Shown here: positions 16,535-24,824 of the stretch, piece after piece
Position numbering within the stretch: the stretch's first letter is position 1
Layout of the letters: every line of letters begins with the position of its first letter
Assembly (NCBI GenBank): GCA_934635225.1
Contig: CAKTYZ010000004.1
Span: 140,126 to 204,125 of the forward strand
Reading direction: 5' to 3'
Source of the DNA: an uncultured Kiritimatiellota bacterium
GTDB taxonomy: Bacteria; Verrucomicrobiota; Kiritimatiellia; RFP12; UBA1067
DNA length: 64,000 bases
Notes under the pieces: model-generated
Seen by the model: only the letters and a program-made list of their open reading frames with translations
Databases searched by the model: none
What the model was told of the DNA's origin: nothing
Position numbers and translations under genes: made by a program

Positions 16535-18808
16535 TTATCGAATGATGACAAGCCCGCCGCACGAGGCCTTGCGCAGGAACTCGTCGGGCGAGAGGATGCC
16601 CTTTGTGATGCGGAACTCGTCAACTGTGGACGAGAAGGTTCCGCTGCCCTCAAAGACAAGGATCGTGTTCTTGCTCAACCCCTGCCACGGGAATCTCTCC
16701 GACGTGGCCGTGGTCGCGGGTTCGTAGTCCACGTACCATGTGTAGGTCGAGAGTCCGTCTTCCGTCGGCGCAATCGTCACGGCGACGTGATGCCACTTCC
16801 CGTCGTTGAAGGCATAGAGCGCTCCGCTCGTCTTGCTTTCATAGTAGGCGGAATCGTTGTAATGGCTCTCGAAGTCGCCGGCCGAACAAAGCTGAACCGT
16901 CAACTTGCCGTTCGGATCCGTCTCAAGCGCAAGCGGAAAAGGCGGAACCGCAGGGTTGTTCCAGTTGAACATCTTGACGGGGATCTGCCACGCCGCCGAG
17001 GCGTTCGCGTCTCCTTTGATGAAGAACTCGACCGTCGCCGCCGTCAGGTGCGGACGCTGCAGCCAAGCTCCGGGAATCTTGAACCTGACGGCCCCGTTGT
17101 CGAGACGCAACGCCCCCCTGTTCTCGCGCGGTTCCGATCCGCCGTCCACCGACGGGGCGATGCGTTGGCAACGGCCGCGCGGCGAATAGGTTGGTGTCCC
17201 CGACACCAGCGTCGGTTGGCAGTCGCCGCGTCCGAGCGACGCGGCGCTCCCGTCAAACGGCAGGTGAACCAGCACCTCGCGGTCGGACGGTGACCGAGAC
17301 GTGTTGAGGAACTGCGTGTGATCCAGCACGCCTTTCGAGATGCGGAACTCGTCAATCCAGCATTTTACGCCAGGACAGCCGAACTCCAGCCGATGGATGT
17401 CCGAAATTCCTTTCCACGCAAACGTCTCGGATGTCGCCGAACCGAAGAACTGGTGGTCGACGTAATACCGCACCTGCGTGCCGCCCGTCGCCGTCGGCTC
17501 GATCGTGACCGCCAGATGATGCCATTTCCCGTCGGCGAACGAGAAGAGCCCGCCGCTTGTCATCTGACTGACGGAAGCACCGTTGTCATAGGCGAAGGCA
17601 TCCGTGCAGGCATCCAGCCGGAAGGTCAGCATTTTGGCGTCATCGTACTGCATCAGCAACGGAAACGGCGGATTCGTGCCGGTCGAGGGATTGTAGATGC
17701 GGATCGGGATACCCCAGTCTGCCGTCGCCGTCTCGCCCTTGATGTAGAATTCGATCGTCGCGGACTCGAGATCCGGTCGTTTCAGCGCGGCAAGCGGCAA
17801 GGCAAGGGAGATCTTCTGATTCTCGCACAACAGGGACGAGCTGTTGGGACGTTCTGACGAGACGTCCCCACGACATGAGAAAATCGATGCGCCAGGAACG
17901 TTGTCTTCCGAGAAGACGGGCGTTCCGCTGACGACAAGAGGTTGCTCGAAAGCGCGTCCGCAAGAGGACAGCTCACCGTCGAACGCAAGATGAAGCAACG
18001 TCTCGCCGTCTTGCGGAGGAGACGTCGCCGACAGGAACTCCTTGGGCTCCAGCGAACCGTACGAGATGCGGAACTCGTCGATCAGACAGGCGGCTTTCGC
18101 GGAGCCAAAGTCGATGGTCATCGTTTCTGTCAGACCGCGCCACGCGAACTTCGTCGAGACGACGGTCTTGATCGGCACATAATCGAAGTAGAACGTCAGG
18201 CGAGACTTTCCGCTCTCCGTCGCGGCAACTGTCAGGGCGACATGATGCCACGTGTCGTCTGCAAACGGCGCGGACAATGAAGACGAACAGTTCTCGCGAC
18301 CCGCAGGACCGGCCGCAGCCTCGGTCGCGTCGTCAAAGCAGTCTGCCCGAAACGTGAATCGATCAGCCGCGTCTGTCTGCAGAAGGTACGGGAACGGCGG
18401 CACGGTCGTCTGGTTCGGCTCGTGCGTCAGACGCAGGGGCGCGGCCCAGCTGCCCTTCTCGACCGAAAGCCCCTTGACGAAGAACTCGATTGTCGCATTC
18501 GGCAGATTCGGGCACAACAGTCCCGTCTGCGGCAGTTTCAGCTGGATTTGCCTGTTTTGGGCCAAAAGCGAGCCCTCGTTCCTCCGCGAGCAAACGGTTC
18601 CGTCCGATGACGTCCAATGGACATCCGCCGCCGGCGTCTCGTCCGCATAAGCGGGCGTGCCGCTGCGAACGACCGTGCTGCCGCTCTCCGAACCGACGGC
18701 ATCGACCGTCTCGTCGAAGGAAAGGTGGACGATCGTGTCCCCGCGCTCGTACGCCATGAGAGAGCAGGATGCCATGCAGGCCAAAAGGCCGATCTTCCTC
18801 GGATTCAT
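16535..18808 (-). CDS. Secreted protein with three LamG-like (concanavalin A-type) repeats
   Basis: 757 residues with a signal peptide (SLMAYERG, about residue 19). Three tandem units of about 240 residues each begin with a variant of VHLSFDETVD, LLHLAFDGEL or LVHLPFDGSA and end with a DEFRIS/T-KGxL motif (FRISYGSL, FRISKGVL, FRITKGIL). Each contains ATIEF(F/Y)(V/I)KG, W(H)HVA(L/V)T and a (D)YVP/Y strand, typical of LamG sandwiches. No catalytic domain is seen; a glycan-binding or surface role is inferred. The chain ends SCGGLVIIR. It starts 3 bp after the stop of the beta-helix gene. Confidence 0.88.
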   Translation of the reverse strand: MNPRKIGLLACMASCSLMAYERGDTIVHLSFDETVDAVGSESGSTVVRSGTPAYADETPAADVHWTSSDGTVCSRRNEGSLLAQNRQIQLKLPQTGLLCPNLPNATIEFFVKGLSVEKGSWAAPLRLTHEPNQTTVPPFPYLLQTDAADRFTFRADCFDDATEAAAGPAGRENCSSSLSAPFADDTWHHVALTVAATESGKSRLTFYFDYVPIKTVVSTKFAWRGLTETMTIDFGSAKAACLIDEFRISYGSLEPKEFLSATSPPQDGETLLHLAFDGELSSCGRAFEQPLVVSGTPVFSEDNVPGASIFSCRGDVSSERPNSSSLLCENQKISLALPLAALKRPDLESATIEFYIKGETATADWGIPIRIYNPSTGTNPPFPLLMQYDDAKMLTFRLDACTDAFAYDNGASVSQMTSGGLFSFADGKWHHLAVTIEPTATGGTQVRYYVDHQFFGSATSETFAWKGISDIHRLEFGCPGVKCWIDEFRISKGVLDHTQFLNTSRSPSDREVLVHLPFDGSAASLGRGDCQPTLVSGTPTYSPRGRCQRIAPSVDGGSEPRENRGALRLDNGAVRFKIPGAWLQRPHLTAATVEFFIKGDANASAAWQIPVKMFNWNNPAVPPFPLALETDPNGKLTVQLCSAGDFESHYNDSAYYESKTSGALYAFNDGKWHHVAVTIAPTEDGLSTYTWYVDYEPATTATSERFPWQGLSKNTILVFEGSGTFSSTVDEFRITKGILSPDEFLRKASCGGLVIIR

Positions 18809-18811
18809 CTG

Positions 18812-20932
18812 TCATTCCTCCTTGTTTGCGTTGTTTTCGCTAAAGAGCTCTTCGCACGTCTCGAATGACCAACACCGGGCTGTCCGCACAAACGTGTTGT
18901 CGGCGAACCGGCAGTCGCCCGCATGGCGGAACTTCACGGCGACCTCGGGGATGTCCAGAAATGCATTGTCGCGAACCTCGATGCCGCGAATCGGCGCGCA
19001 GGCGACCTTGCTCCAGCCGCGCCCCGTCGCGTTGCGCATCCGCAACCACGCCGTCAACCCGACGCTCGTCCGCTCGAAACGACAGCCGCGAACCAGCACG
19101 TTGTACGGCGGTGGCCCTTCCTGGCAGTCTCCGAGCGCCCCGATGCGGATGCCTTCGGCCACATTGAAGTAGACATTGTCCTCATACAGGGTCGTCGAGG
19201 TCTGCACGACGTTGCCTGCGAGCCGCCCGTTGCGGAATGTGCACCCGCTCACGACCGTTCCGATGCCCGCGCGATCGGGGTCGTACAGGAACGCGCCGAT
19301 ACAGGCTTCGGGCACGGGCGTCTCAAACCGCGTCACGCGCCGCCATCCGTTGCTCCGGGAAACCAGCGCGTCCGTCTGCGCAATGCGCAGATTCGCGAGA
19401 TATTGCGCCGTGTGCGGATTGGCGAAGACGGCGAGATCGCCGCCACGACGGATGCCGTCGTCCCGCGTCTGCACCTCGTGCGGAGTGCCGCCGCGCTCCG
19501 TCACCATGCCATAGGTCAGCGAGTTGATCCCGTCATCGCCCATGGAGTCGAACGTGCAGCCGAGGAAGACCGTTCCCGCTTCGCACCAGCAGCCGTCCGC
19601 GTTGCTGGACAGCAAGAGGCCCTTCTGCGGCACGTCGCGGCAACGATGGAATGTCGTCGCGCGCGAGCGGCTGGTTGCGAAAGCCCAAGCCCGGCTGTTG
19701 CGCACCCAGACGTCCTCCAGCGTGCAGAACGAGCAGAAGCGAACGCTCACCGCCCCGAGGCCGTTCTTGCGATTGGGCAGCACGAGCGTCTGTCCCGGAC
19801 GGATGTTCCTGACGTGATGCTTCCAGTACCAACCGTCGGGATCGTCGCCTGGCTCGAAGTAGATTCGCCATCGACCGTTGCCGAGGTCTTCAGACGGACG
19901 AGGGCGGATCCACGGCAAAAGCCTCCCGTTCGGCACAATCAGCCCGTCGGCGCCACAGACGAACCCGAAGGAGGGGGTGGCCTTGGGCTCCTTCCAGCCC
20001 GGATGGTCAGGCCGCAGAGTGCCGGGTTTGAGCGACAGTTCGCACGCGCGCGCGTCCGGGTCGAAGCTTTCGACTTCGCCTTGGAGGAACGGAGTCTGCT
20101 CAAGCGACAGGTCCACCCCCGCCAACGTCACGTTGCGGCAGTTGACAAGCGCCAGCTGGGGGGCGGCGTAGACGGCACAGCGGATAAAGGTGTTTGTCGG
20201 CCCCTCGCCCTCAATCCGGCAGTTCTCCAAGTTTGCAAAGAGACACTGCGCCATGCCGACGCCGGTTTCGCAATTGTACTCGCCCATCGTGTCGGTGAAG
20301 GGATCGCACCGCTGCACGCTGGCCATCCGATAGACGCCGGCTGGAATTCTCAGAATGCTTGGACGCCCGCCCAAATGACGGATGGCCTTGCCAGCTCGCG
20401 CAAAGGCGGGCGCGTCGTCTGAAACGCCGTCACCCTTCGCCCCATGCTCGCGCACATCCACTACGACGGCGCCGTTCTCCAAAGACGGTTCTTTTGCCAA
20501 AAGAGAGATCTCATCTTCCAGGAGCTTGTCCAGCTCCTCCGCGTCCTTGAGCACACGTTCGGCGAACCCAAAGCCCGTGGCATCGTCCCGTCTGAGAGAC
20601 CGCGCCGCGTACTGGAGCGCCCGCGTGCGCAAAAGCCGCCGCTTGGAGGCGCGAACGCGGCCCAGATGATCGCATGGCTTCGAGACAAACGCCGCCCGCA
20701 GGCGATCATCCGTCCAAAGGCCCCGAGACCGGGCTTTCGCCAGAGACTCCTCCAGCCGTGCCCGATCGACTATGCGCCGCTCCGCCGGAAAGGCCGCCGG
20801 AGCGTAGGCGGGTTCCGTCGGCGCATTCGTCGTCGAGAGCTTGGGGAACGGCTCCGCGAACGCCGTCGCAGACAGGAAAACAGCTGTCAGCGCAAACGCG
20901 ACCCGACAGGCCTCTCTCTTTGGCTTCTCCAT
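18812..20932 (-). CDS. Secreted right-handed beta-helix protein, likely glycosidase or lyase
   Basis: About 706 residues from the ATG at 20932 (AAAGGATC upstream; the frame is open to 21016). A signal peptide (ATAFAEPF) is followed by an Arg-rich helical region (to about residue 140). A pectate-lyase-3-type start VDVREHGAKGDGVSDD then leads into beta-helix rungs, with MGDDGINSLTYG near residue 475, the usual catalytic/metal position in GH28/GH110-like helices. The substrate is unknown. Co-directional with the LamG gene; promoter at 21048-21076. Confidence 0.8.
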   Translation of the reverse strand: MEKPKREACRVAFALTAVFLSATAFAEPFPKLSTTNAPTEPAYAPAAFPAERRIVDRARLEESLAKARSRGLWTDDRLRAAFVSKPCDHLGRVRASKRRLLRTRALQYAARSLRRDDATGFGFAERVLKDAEELDKLLEDEISLLAKEPSLENGAVVVDVREHGAKGDGVSDDAPAFARAGKAIRHLGGRPSILRIPAGVYRMASVQRCDPFTDTMGEYNCETGVGMAQCLFANLENCRIEGEGPTNTFIRCAVYAAPQLALVNCRNVTLAGVDLSLEQTPFLQGEVESFDPDARACELSLKPGTLRPDHPGWKEPKATPSFGFVCGADGLIVPNGRLLPWIRPRPSEDLGNGRWRIYFEPGDDPDGWYWKHHVRNIRPGQTLVLPNRKNGLGAVSVRFCSFCTLEDVWVRNSRAWAFATSRSRATTFHRCRDVPQKGLLLSSNADGCWCEAGTVFLGCTFDSMGDDGINSLTYGMVTERGGTPHEVQTRDDGIRRGGDLAVFANPHTAQYLANLRIAQTDALVSRSNGWRRVTRFETPVPEACIGAFLYDPDRAGIGTVVSGCTFRNGRLAGNVVQTSTTLYEDNVYFNVAEGIRIGALGDCQEGPPPYNVLVRGCRFERTSVGLTAWLRMRNATGRGWSKVACAPIRGIEVRDNAFLDIPEVAVKFRHAGDCRFADNTFVRTARCWSFETCEELFSENNANKEE

Positions 20933-21047
20933 GGATTTTTTGATCCTTTCCGTAGAGGTAATTTCAAAACCCCTCTTCCGCGTCGTCCGCGAGTCAGGCC
21001 ACGCAGCCTGACACAACCCGCAGAACGTTCCACTTCAGAGCGAAAGT

Positions 21048-21076
21048 ATTGTAGCAGAACTCCCCCTTCCGCGCAA
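21048..21076 (-). promoter_or_regulatory. Promoter for the beta-helix/LamG operon
   Basis: Minus-strand TTGCGC (21076-21071), 17-bp spacer, TACAAT (21053-21048). The leader to the gene start at 20932 is about 110 nt. The -35 lies in a TCCCCCTT/AAGGGGGA hairpin (21061-21082). Confidence 0.6.
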
Positions 21077-21100
21077 GGGGGAAAATGAATTTTTCTTTGA

Positions 21101-21112
21101 GGGGGGGGGGGG
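21101..21112 (+). repeat. G12 homopolymer tract
   Basis: Twelve consecutive G on the plus strand, between the divergent beta-helix promoter and the transposase promoter. Such tracts slip during replication and sequencing. It is 25 bp upstream of the minus-strand -35 and 27 bp upstream of the transposase -35. Confidence 0.9.
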
Positions 21113-21138
21113 TAATTGAAACTATTTTATGTTTATCA

Positions 21139-21167
21139 TTGCATTTTATGCGGTTATGTAGTATTAT
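21139..21167 (+). promoter_or_regulatory. Transposase promoter, leaderless arrangement
   Basis: TTGCAT (21139-21144), N17, TATTAT (21162-21167). Only six bases (GCCAAC) separate the -10 from the ATG at 21174, so the transcript would begin at or next to the start codon. Confidence 0.65.
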
Positions 21168-21173
21168 GCCAAC

Positions 21174-22313
21174 ATGAAAGAACAAGTGGAAAGACCCGTC
21201 GGCGAGCATTTCGCGAGCCACTGGCTGACGATTCGGCCGAGCCTCTTCAACTTCATCGAGGACGAGGTGGGCGAACTGGACGAGAACCAGCGCCTGTTCG
21301 TCCGCATCGCGGAGTCCGTTGAACTCGTCCGCATCGCGGCGAAGTACGGATGGTGCGGCAACGGGCGCAAGCCGTCGAGCCGCCTTGCGATGTTCAAGCT
21401 GCTCCTCGTGAAGCACGTCTGGAACTTCCCGACGACGAAGGACGCGCTTGCCGAAATGCGCCGCGCCCCGTCCATGCGCAGGCTCTGCGGCTGGGAGTCG
21501 CAGTCAGACATCCCCTCCGAGGCGACGATGTCGCGGGCGTTCGGGGACTTCGCGGCGGACGAGACCGCATCGTCCCTCTTCGCGGACTTCGTGAAGAAGG
21601 TGACGAAGAGGCGGATCGTCATCCACCGCAGCATCGACCCGACCGAGATAGACGCGCGGGAACGCGCCGCGACGAGGGACGAGAAGGCCGCGGCCGCAGA
21701 GCTCGCGGCAATCCGCGCCGCCGTCGACGCCGGCGCGGCGGACTACAACGCGCTCACGCTCCAGAAAAGCCGCGACGCAGAGACGAACATCTCGCCGCTG
21801 CCGACGCTCTGCGACTGGGGATGCAAGCGCAACAGCAAGGGGAAGACGCAGTACTGGCGCGGCTACAAGCTCCACGTCGCGGTCGCCGACGGGGACTTCC
21901 CCATCGCGGCGTGCCTCACGTCCGCGAGCCTCCACGATTCCAAGGCCGCCATCCCGCTCATGCAGATGGCCGACGAGGCGGCGCTGTCGCTGTACGACCT
22001 CGAGGACGCCGCCTACGATGCGAAGGAGATACGGGAGTTCTCCGAGTCTGGCAACCACGTTCCGATCATCGACGTCAATCCGAGGCGCGGAACGCCGAAG
22101 CCTGACGACAGGGGCGAGAGGCGAGTGCGCATCCCGTCCGCCGAGAAGGTGCGCTTCCGCAACCGCTCGGGCGTGGAGAGGGTCAACGGACACCTCCACG
22201 ACGCGCACGGCGGACGCACGGTCAGGGTGCGCGGGCACGCCAAGGTGCTTCTCCACCTGATGCTGGGGCTTCTCGTCATCGCGGTGGAGCAATCGGCGCA
22301 GATGCCCTGCTGA
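21174..22313 (+). CDS. IS5-family-like DDE transposase
   Basis: 379 residues. An InsH-type N-terminal region (about 20-110: NQRLFVRIAESVELVRI, KLLLVKHVWN, MRRLCGWES) precedes a DDE domain. Likely catalytic residues are the Asp in IDPTEIDAR, the Asp in CLTSASLHDSKAA and the Glu in GVERVNGHL, with the YREK-like GYKLH before the second Asp. The gene appears intact. It is strongly GC-rich with near-uniform codon use, unlike some neighbours. The usual flanking terminal repeats were not found outside the gene; instead part of its N-terminal coding sequence recurs inverted downstream (see repeats). Confidence 0.9.
   Translation: MKEQVERPVGEHFASHWLTIRPSLFNFIEDEVGELDENQRLFVRIAESVELVRIAAKYGWCGNGRKPSSRLAMFKLLLVKHVWNFPTTKDALAEMRRAPSMRRLCGWESQSDIPSEATMSRAFGDFAADETASSLFADFVKKVTKRRIVIHRSIDPTEIDARERAATRDEKAAAAELAAIRAAVDAGAADYNALTLQKSRDAETNISPLPTLCDWGCKRNSKGKTQYWRGYKLHVAVADGDFPIAACLTSASLHDSKAAIPLMQMADEAALSLYDLEDAAYDAKEIREFSESGNHVPIIDVNPRRGTPKPDDRGERRVRIPSAEKVRFRNRSGVERVNGHLHDAHGGRTVRVRGHAKVLLHLMLGLLVIAVEQSAQMPC
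21210..21248 (+). repeat. Inverted repeat, left copy, inside transposase N-terminus
   Basis: 39 bp matching the reverse complement of 22405-22443 at 33 of 39 positions. It encodes FASHWLTIRPSLF of the transposase. Confidence 0.85.
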
Positions 22314-22479
22314 CGCGCTTCGCCCTCCGCGCCTCGGCGGCCTCCTTCTGCTGCCGCTCCCATTCTTCGCACGCCTTTCGGTCCTTCTCCCTCTCCCATT
22401 CCGGGAAGAGGCTGGGCTGGATTGTCAGCCAATGGCTCGCAAACCGTGGCTTTGCGCCGTTTTCGCCCTCGTCAGCCAT
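22276..22479 (-). CDS. Small charged protein sharing the transposase N-terminus
   Basis: 67 residues from the ATG at 22479, with a strong ribosome site (AAGGAG, 7-base spacing). Residues 13-25 read FASHWLTIQPSLF, against FASHWLTIRPSLF at the same distance (12 residues) from the transposase start. The rest is a charged helix (EWEREKDRKACEEWERQQ) and a basic tail, unrelated to the transposase. It converges on and overlaps the transposase 3' end (22276-22313). It could be an element-encoded accessory factor or a truncated relic. The function is unknown. Confidence 0.55.
   Translation of the reverse strand: MADEGENGAKPRFASHWLTIQPSLFPEWEREKDRKACEEWERQQKEAAEARRAKRVSRASAPIAPPR
22405..22443 (-). repeat. 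Inverted repeat, right copy, inside small ORF
   Basis: Partner of 21210-21248 (33/39). It lies within codons 13-25 of the small convergent ORF. Confidence 0.85.
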
Positions 22480-22715
22480 GTTTTCGCTCCTTGCCGTCCA
22501 TGTTTCGTCTTTCCAGCGCACTTCGCCCGTGTTCCTTGATCACAGAACCTCGCGCCAGCGAGGTTCTGCAATTGCCTCCGTAGACATCATCGCGTATGAT
22601 ATCAAATCTTCCGCGCGAAAAGATGCCTTTTCTCGTCTCGAAAAGGTGAACAATCCAGCAGTCGCGTCTGGAGGCCACAGACCACGCCGACGTGGTGAAA
22701 GCGACGGGGAGACGC
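22480..22715. other. Intergenic stretch with a perfect 11-bp hairpin
   Basis: No convincing gene. It contains the stem CAGAACCTCGC / GCGAGGTTCTG at 22543-22568 with a GCCA loop and no T-run. This follows the GH95 stop on the minus strand and could act as a 3' end structure or weak terminator. The promoter of the small ORF would also have to lie here. Confidence 0.5.
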
Positions 22716-24824
22716 CTACTGCGCGGACGACGGCATCGCCGTCAGGGTCGTCTTGCCGTTCACCCGACGACCGTTTAGGCGGCGACCGTCCGCGAGCGCG
22801 ACATTCTCGAACGCGACGTCTTTCCACGATTCGGGGCAACCCCGGAAGAATTCGACCCGGCCGTTGACCTCGTGGACGAGCAGCTCCAGAATGGCCGCGA
22901 CTGCCGCGCAGTGTCCGTCCATCTGCATGATGCCGCGACCATGCCGGAAATTCGTAAAGCCGTCACGAACGGCATTGTGGTGCGAGCCATGGCCCTCGTC
23001 GCAGAAATAGGCGTCCCATGCGCGGAGCATCTCAACCGCCGCCGTCGCGTTCCCTGCGTCCGTATGGAGAATCGATGCCCACGGCACGCACCACCCCGTC
23101 CAGAGGCCCGTGCCGCGCAAGGTCCAGTTCGCGTATGTCGCGTCCAGCAGCGCATGGTTCTCGCCCTTGCCGCGCGGAATTGTGTCGAACGGGTAGATCC
23201 CCGCCAAGTGGGAATGGTGGCGATGGCTCTCGCTCAAGTTCACGCCCTCGAAGATCGCGATCCCGCCGTCGATGGCGCCGTTCCAGACGGCGGCATCGCC
23301 CGTCTTCTTCGCCACGTGCGCAAAATGCGGCAGTCGGTTCGCGACGTCCGCCCAGCGCGGATCTGGCGTCTCGCCAAGCAGCTGCGCCGCCGCCGTCAGG
23401 TCTTGCGCGAGCCGATGGCACGCCGCCAACTGGAAGCTCGGGTTGCGTCCCACGGCGCGCCGGAAGTCATCCCCCATCCACTCCGGGCTTGGACCGAGCG
23501 GAATCGCGAGCTGCCCGTCTTTTTCCTCCAGCATCGCGAGGTAGACGTTCATCGCGCCCTTCATGAAGTCGTAGGCGGACGTGCGCAGGAAGGCCGTGTC
23601 GCCCGAATATCTCACATAGCGGAACATATACGCGGCCATCCATGCCGTCGAGGCGTGGTCGATCGTCCCTGTCCAGAATCCGCCAATGCACACGCCCCGG
23701 TTGTCGACAGAGTGCGGCAGCACGTAGCCGTCGTCGAGGCCGCAGAACTTCCGCGCATTCTCACGGAGAAGCGGACGCCACGAGAGGATCATGCGGAACA
23801 GCGGCATCAGGTTCGCAAAGTGTCCCCCGCGAAAGGCAGGCGAATAGCATTCCTGCACGTTGATGTTGAAGTGGTAGTCACCGTTCCACGGAACGAGACG
23901 GTCATCCTCCAGCCACGGACCCTGCAACCCTGCCGGCACGCCGTCTGGATCCGTCATCGCGCCGAAACGGTACATGCCGTAGTCGAAGACGCGCTGGAGA
24001 ACCGGGTCAGGCAGACGGACGCGTGCGCCATCCGCCCAGAAGCGCGTCCATTGGGCGCACGACTCTTCCCGAACGCGGGCGAACGAAACTGCGGCCGGAC
24101 GCGGGGCGCCGCCGCGCCGCGTCGAAACCACGAGTTCGCGGTCCGTCCGCGCGAAGTCGAGCGAGACGGACGGATCAGCCGGAAGCGCCCAGTCAAAGCC
24201 GTCCGCCCGTTTCGCGGGCGCGGCAAGACCGAGCGGCTCCAGTGCCTTGCGCGCAAGCGGCTGCTCCATCGAGGGGATTGCGGCGACCGTATAGGAGAGC
24301 CCTTCCGGGAAGCGCACGGCAAATGCACCCGACGCCTTTGACATCGCGAGACCAAGGATGCGCCCGTCCGCAAGCGTGACCGTCCCGAGTCCTGTGCGCG
24401 TATCGAGCTCGCCATGCGCCAGCGTCGCGCCGGGCATCTTCACGACAACGCGTCCGAGCGGTAACATGTACGGGTTGCGCGGCTCGCCGGCGGGCGTCTC
24501 CTTTCGGAAGAGGGAAAGGAGACGATCCTTCTCGCCCGCACGCCAAAGGCTCACGATGTTCGTGTAGCTCTGCGCGTCCGTCCACGTGTAGCCGCCACGA
24601 TGATCCCACAGGTCCGCGCGTCCGACGGTGAGCCTCAGTTCGTCCCCGCCGCCCCAGACGAGGACGCCCGTCACGCCGTCCGCAAACGCCATCCCCTCAT
24701 GACAATTCCCGAGGCGGGGGAAGTCCCAGGCGATTCGCCCAGACGCTTCGGATTCGGCAACGGTGGGCAGGATCAAAAGAACCGTGCTGACAACAGCCAG
24801 ACAGGCCAACGATCGTTTTTTCAT
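22716..24824 (-). CDS. GH95-like alpha-L-fucosidase/galactosidase
   Basis: 702 residues with a signal peptide (residue about 23). The architecture is GH95: an N-terminal beta domain (to about 250) and an (alpha/alpha)6 barrel. The catalytic-site Asn pair appears in WNGDYHFNINVQ (Asn320, Asn322), and the HRHHSHLAGIYPF motif typical of the family follows near residue 535. GH95 enzymes mostly release alpha-1,2-linked L-fucose from mucin and milk glycans, and some act on L-galactose. The start overlaps the stop of the XylR-type regulator by 4 bp (ATGA), so regulator and enzyme are coupled and probably respond to the same sugar. Confidence 0.88.
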   Translation of the reverse strand: MKKRSLACLAVVSTVLLILPTVAESEASGRIAWDFPRLGNCHEGMAFADGVTGVLVWGGGDELRLTVGRADLWDHRGGYTWTDAQSYTNIVSLWRAGEKDRLLSLFRKETPAGEPRNPYMLPLGRVVVKMPGATLAHGELDTRTGLGTVTLADGRILGLAMSKASGAFAVRFPEGLSYTVAAIPSMEQPLARKALEPLGLAAPAKRADGFDWALPADPSVSLDFARTDRELVVSTRRGGAPRPAAVSFARVREESCAQWTRFWADGARVRLPDPVLQRVFDYGMYRFGAMTDPDGVPAGLQGPWLEDDRLVPWNGDYHFNINVQECYSPAFRGGHFANLMPLFRMILSWRPLLRENARKFCGLDDGYVLPHSVDNRGVCIGGFWTGTIDHASTAWMAAYMFRYVRYSGDTAFLRTSAYDFMKGAMNVYLAMLEEKDGQLAIPLGPSPEWMGDDFRRAVGRNPSFQLAACHRLAQDLTAAAQLLGETPDPRWADVANRLPHFAHVAKKTGDAAVWNGAIDGGIAIFEGVNLSESHRHHSHLAGIYPFDTIPRGKGENHALLDATYANWTLRGTGLWTGWCVPWASILHTDAGNATAAVEMLRAWDAYFCDEGHGSHHNAVRDGFTNFRHGRGIMQMDGHCAAVAAILELLVHEVNGRVEFFRGCPESWKDVAFENVALADGRRLNGRRVNGKTTLTAMPSSAQ

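Noticed and set aside
18923..20422. A 499-codon plus-strand frame opposite the beta-helix gene
   Set aside because: Arg/Ala-rich shadow; the minus-strand gene has signal peptide, RBS and helix rungs.
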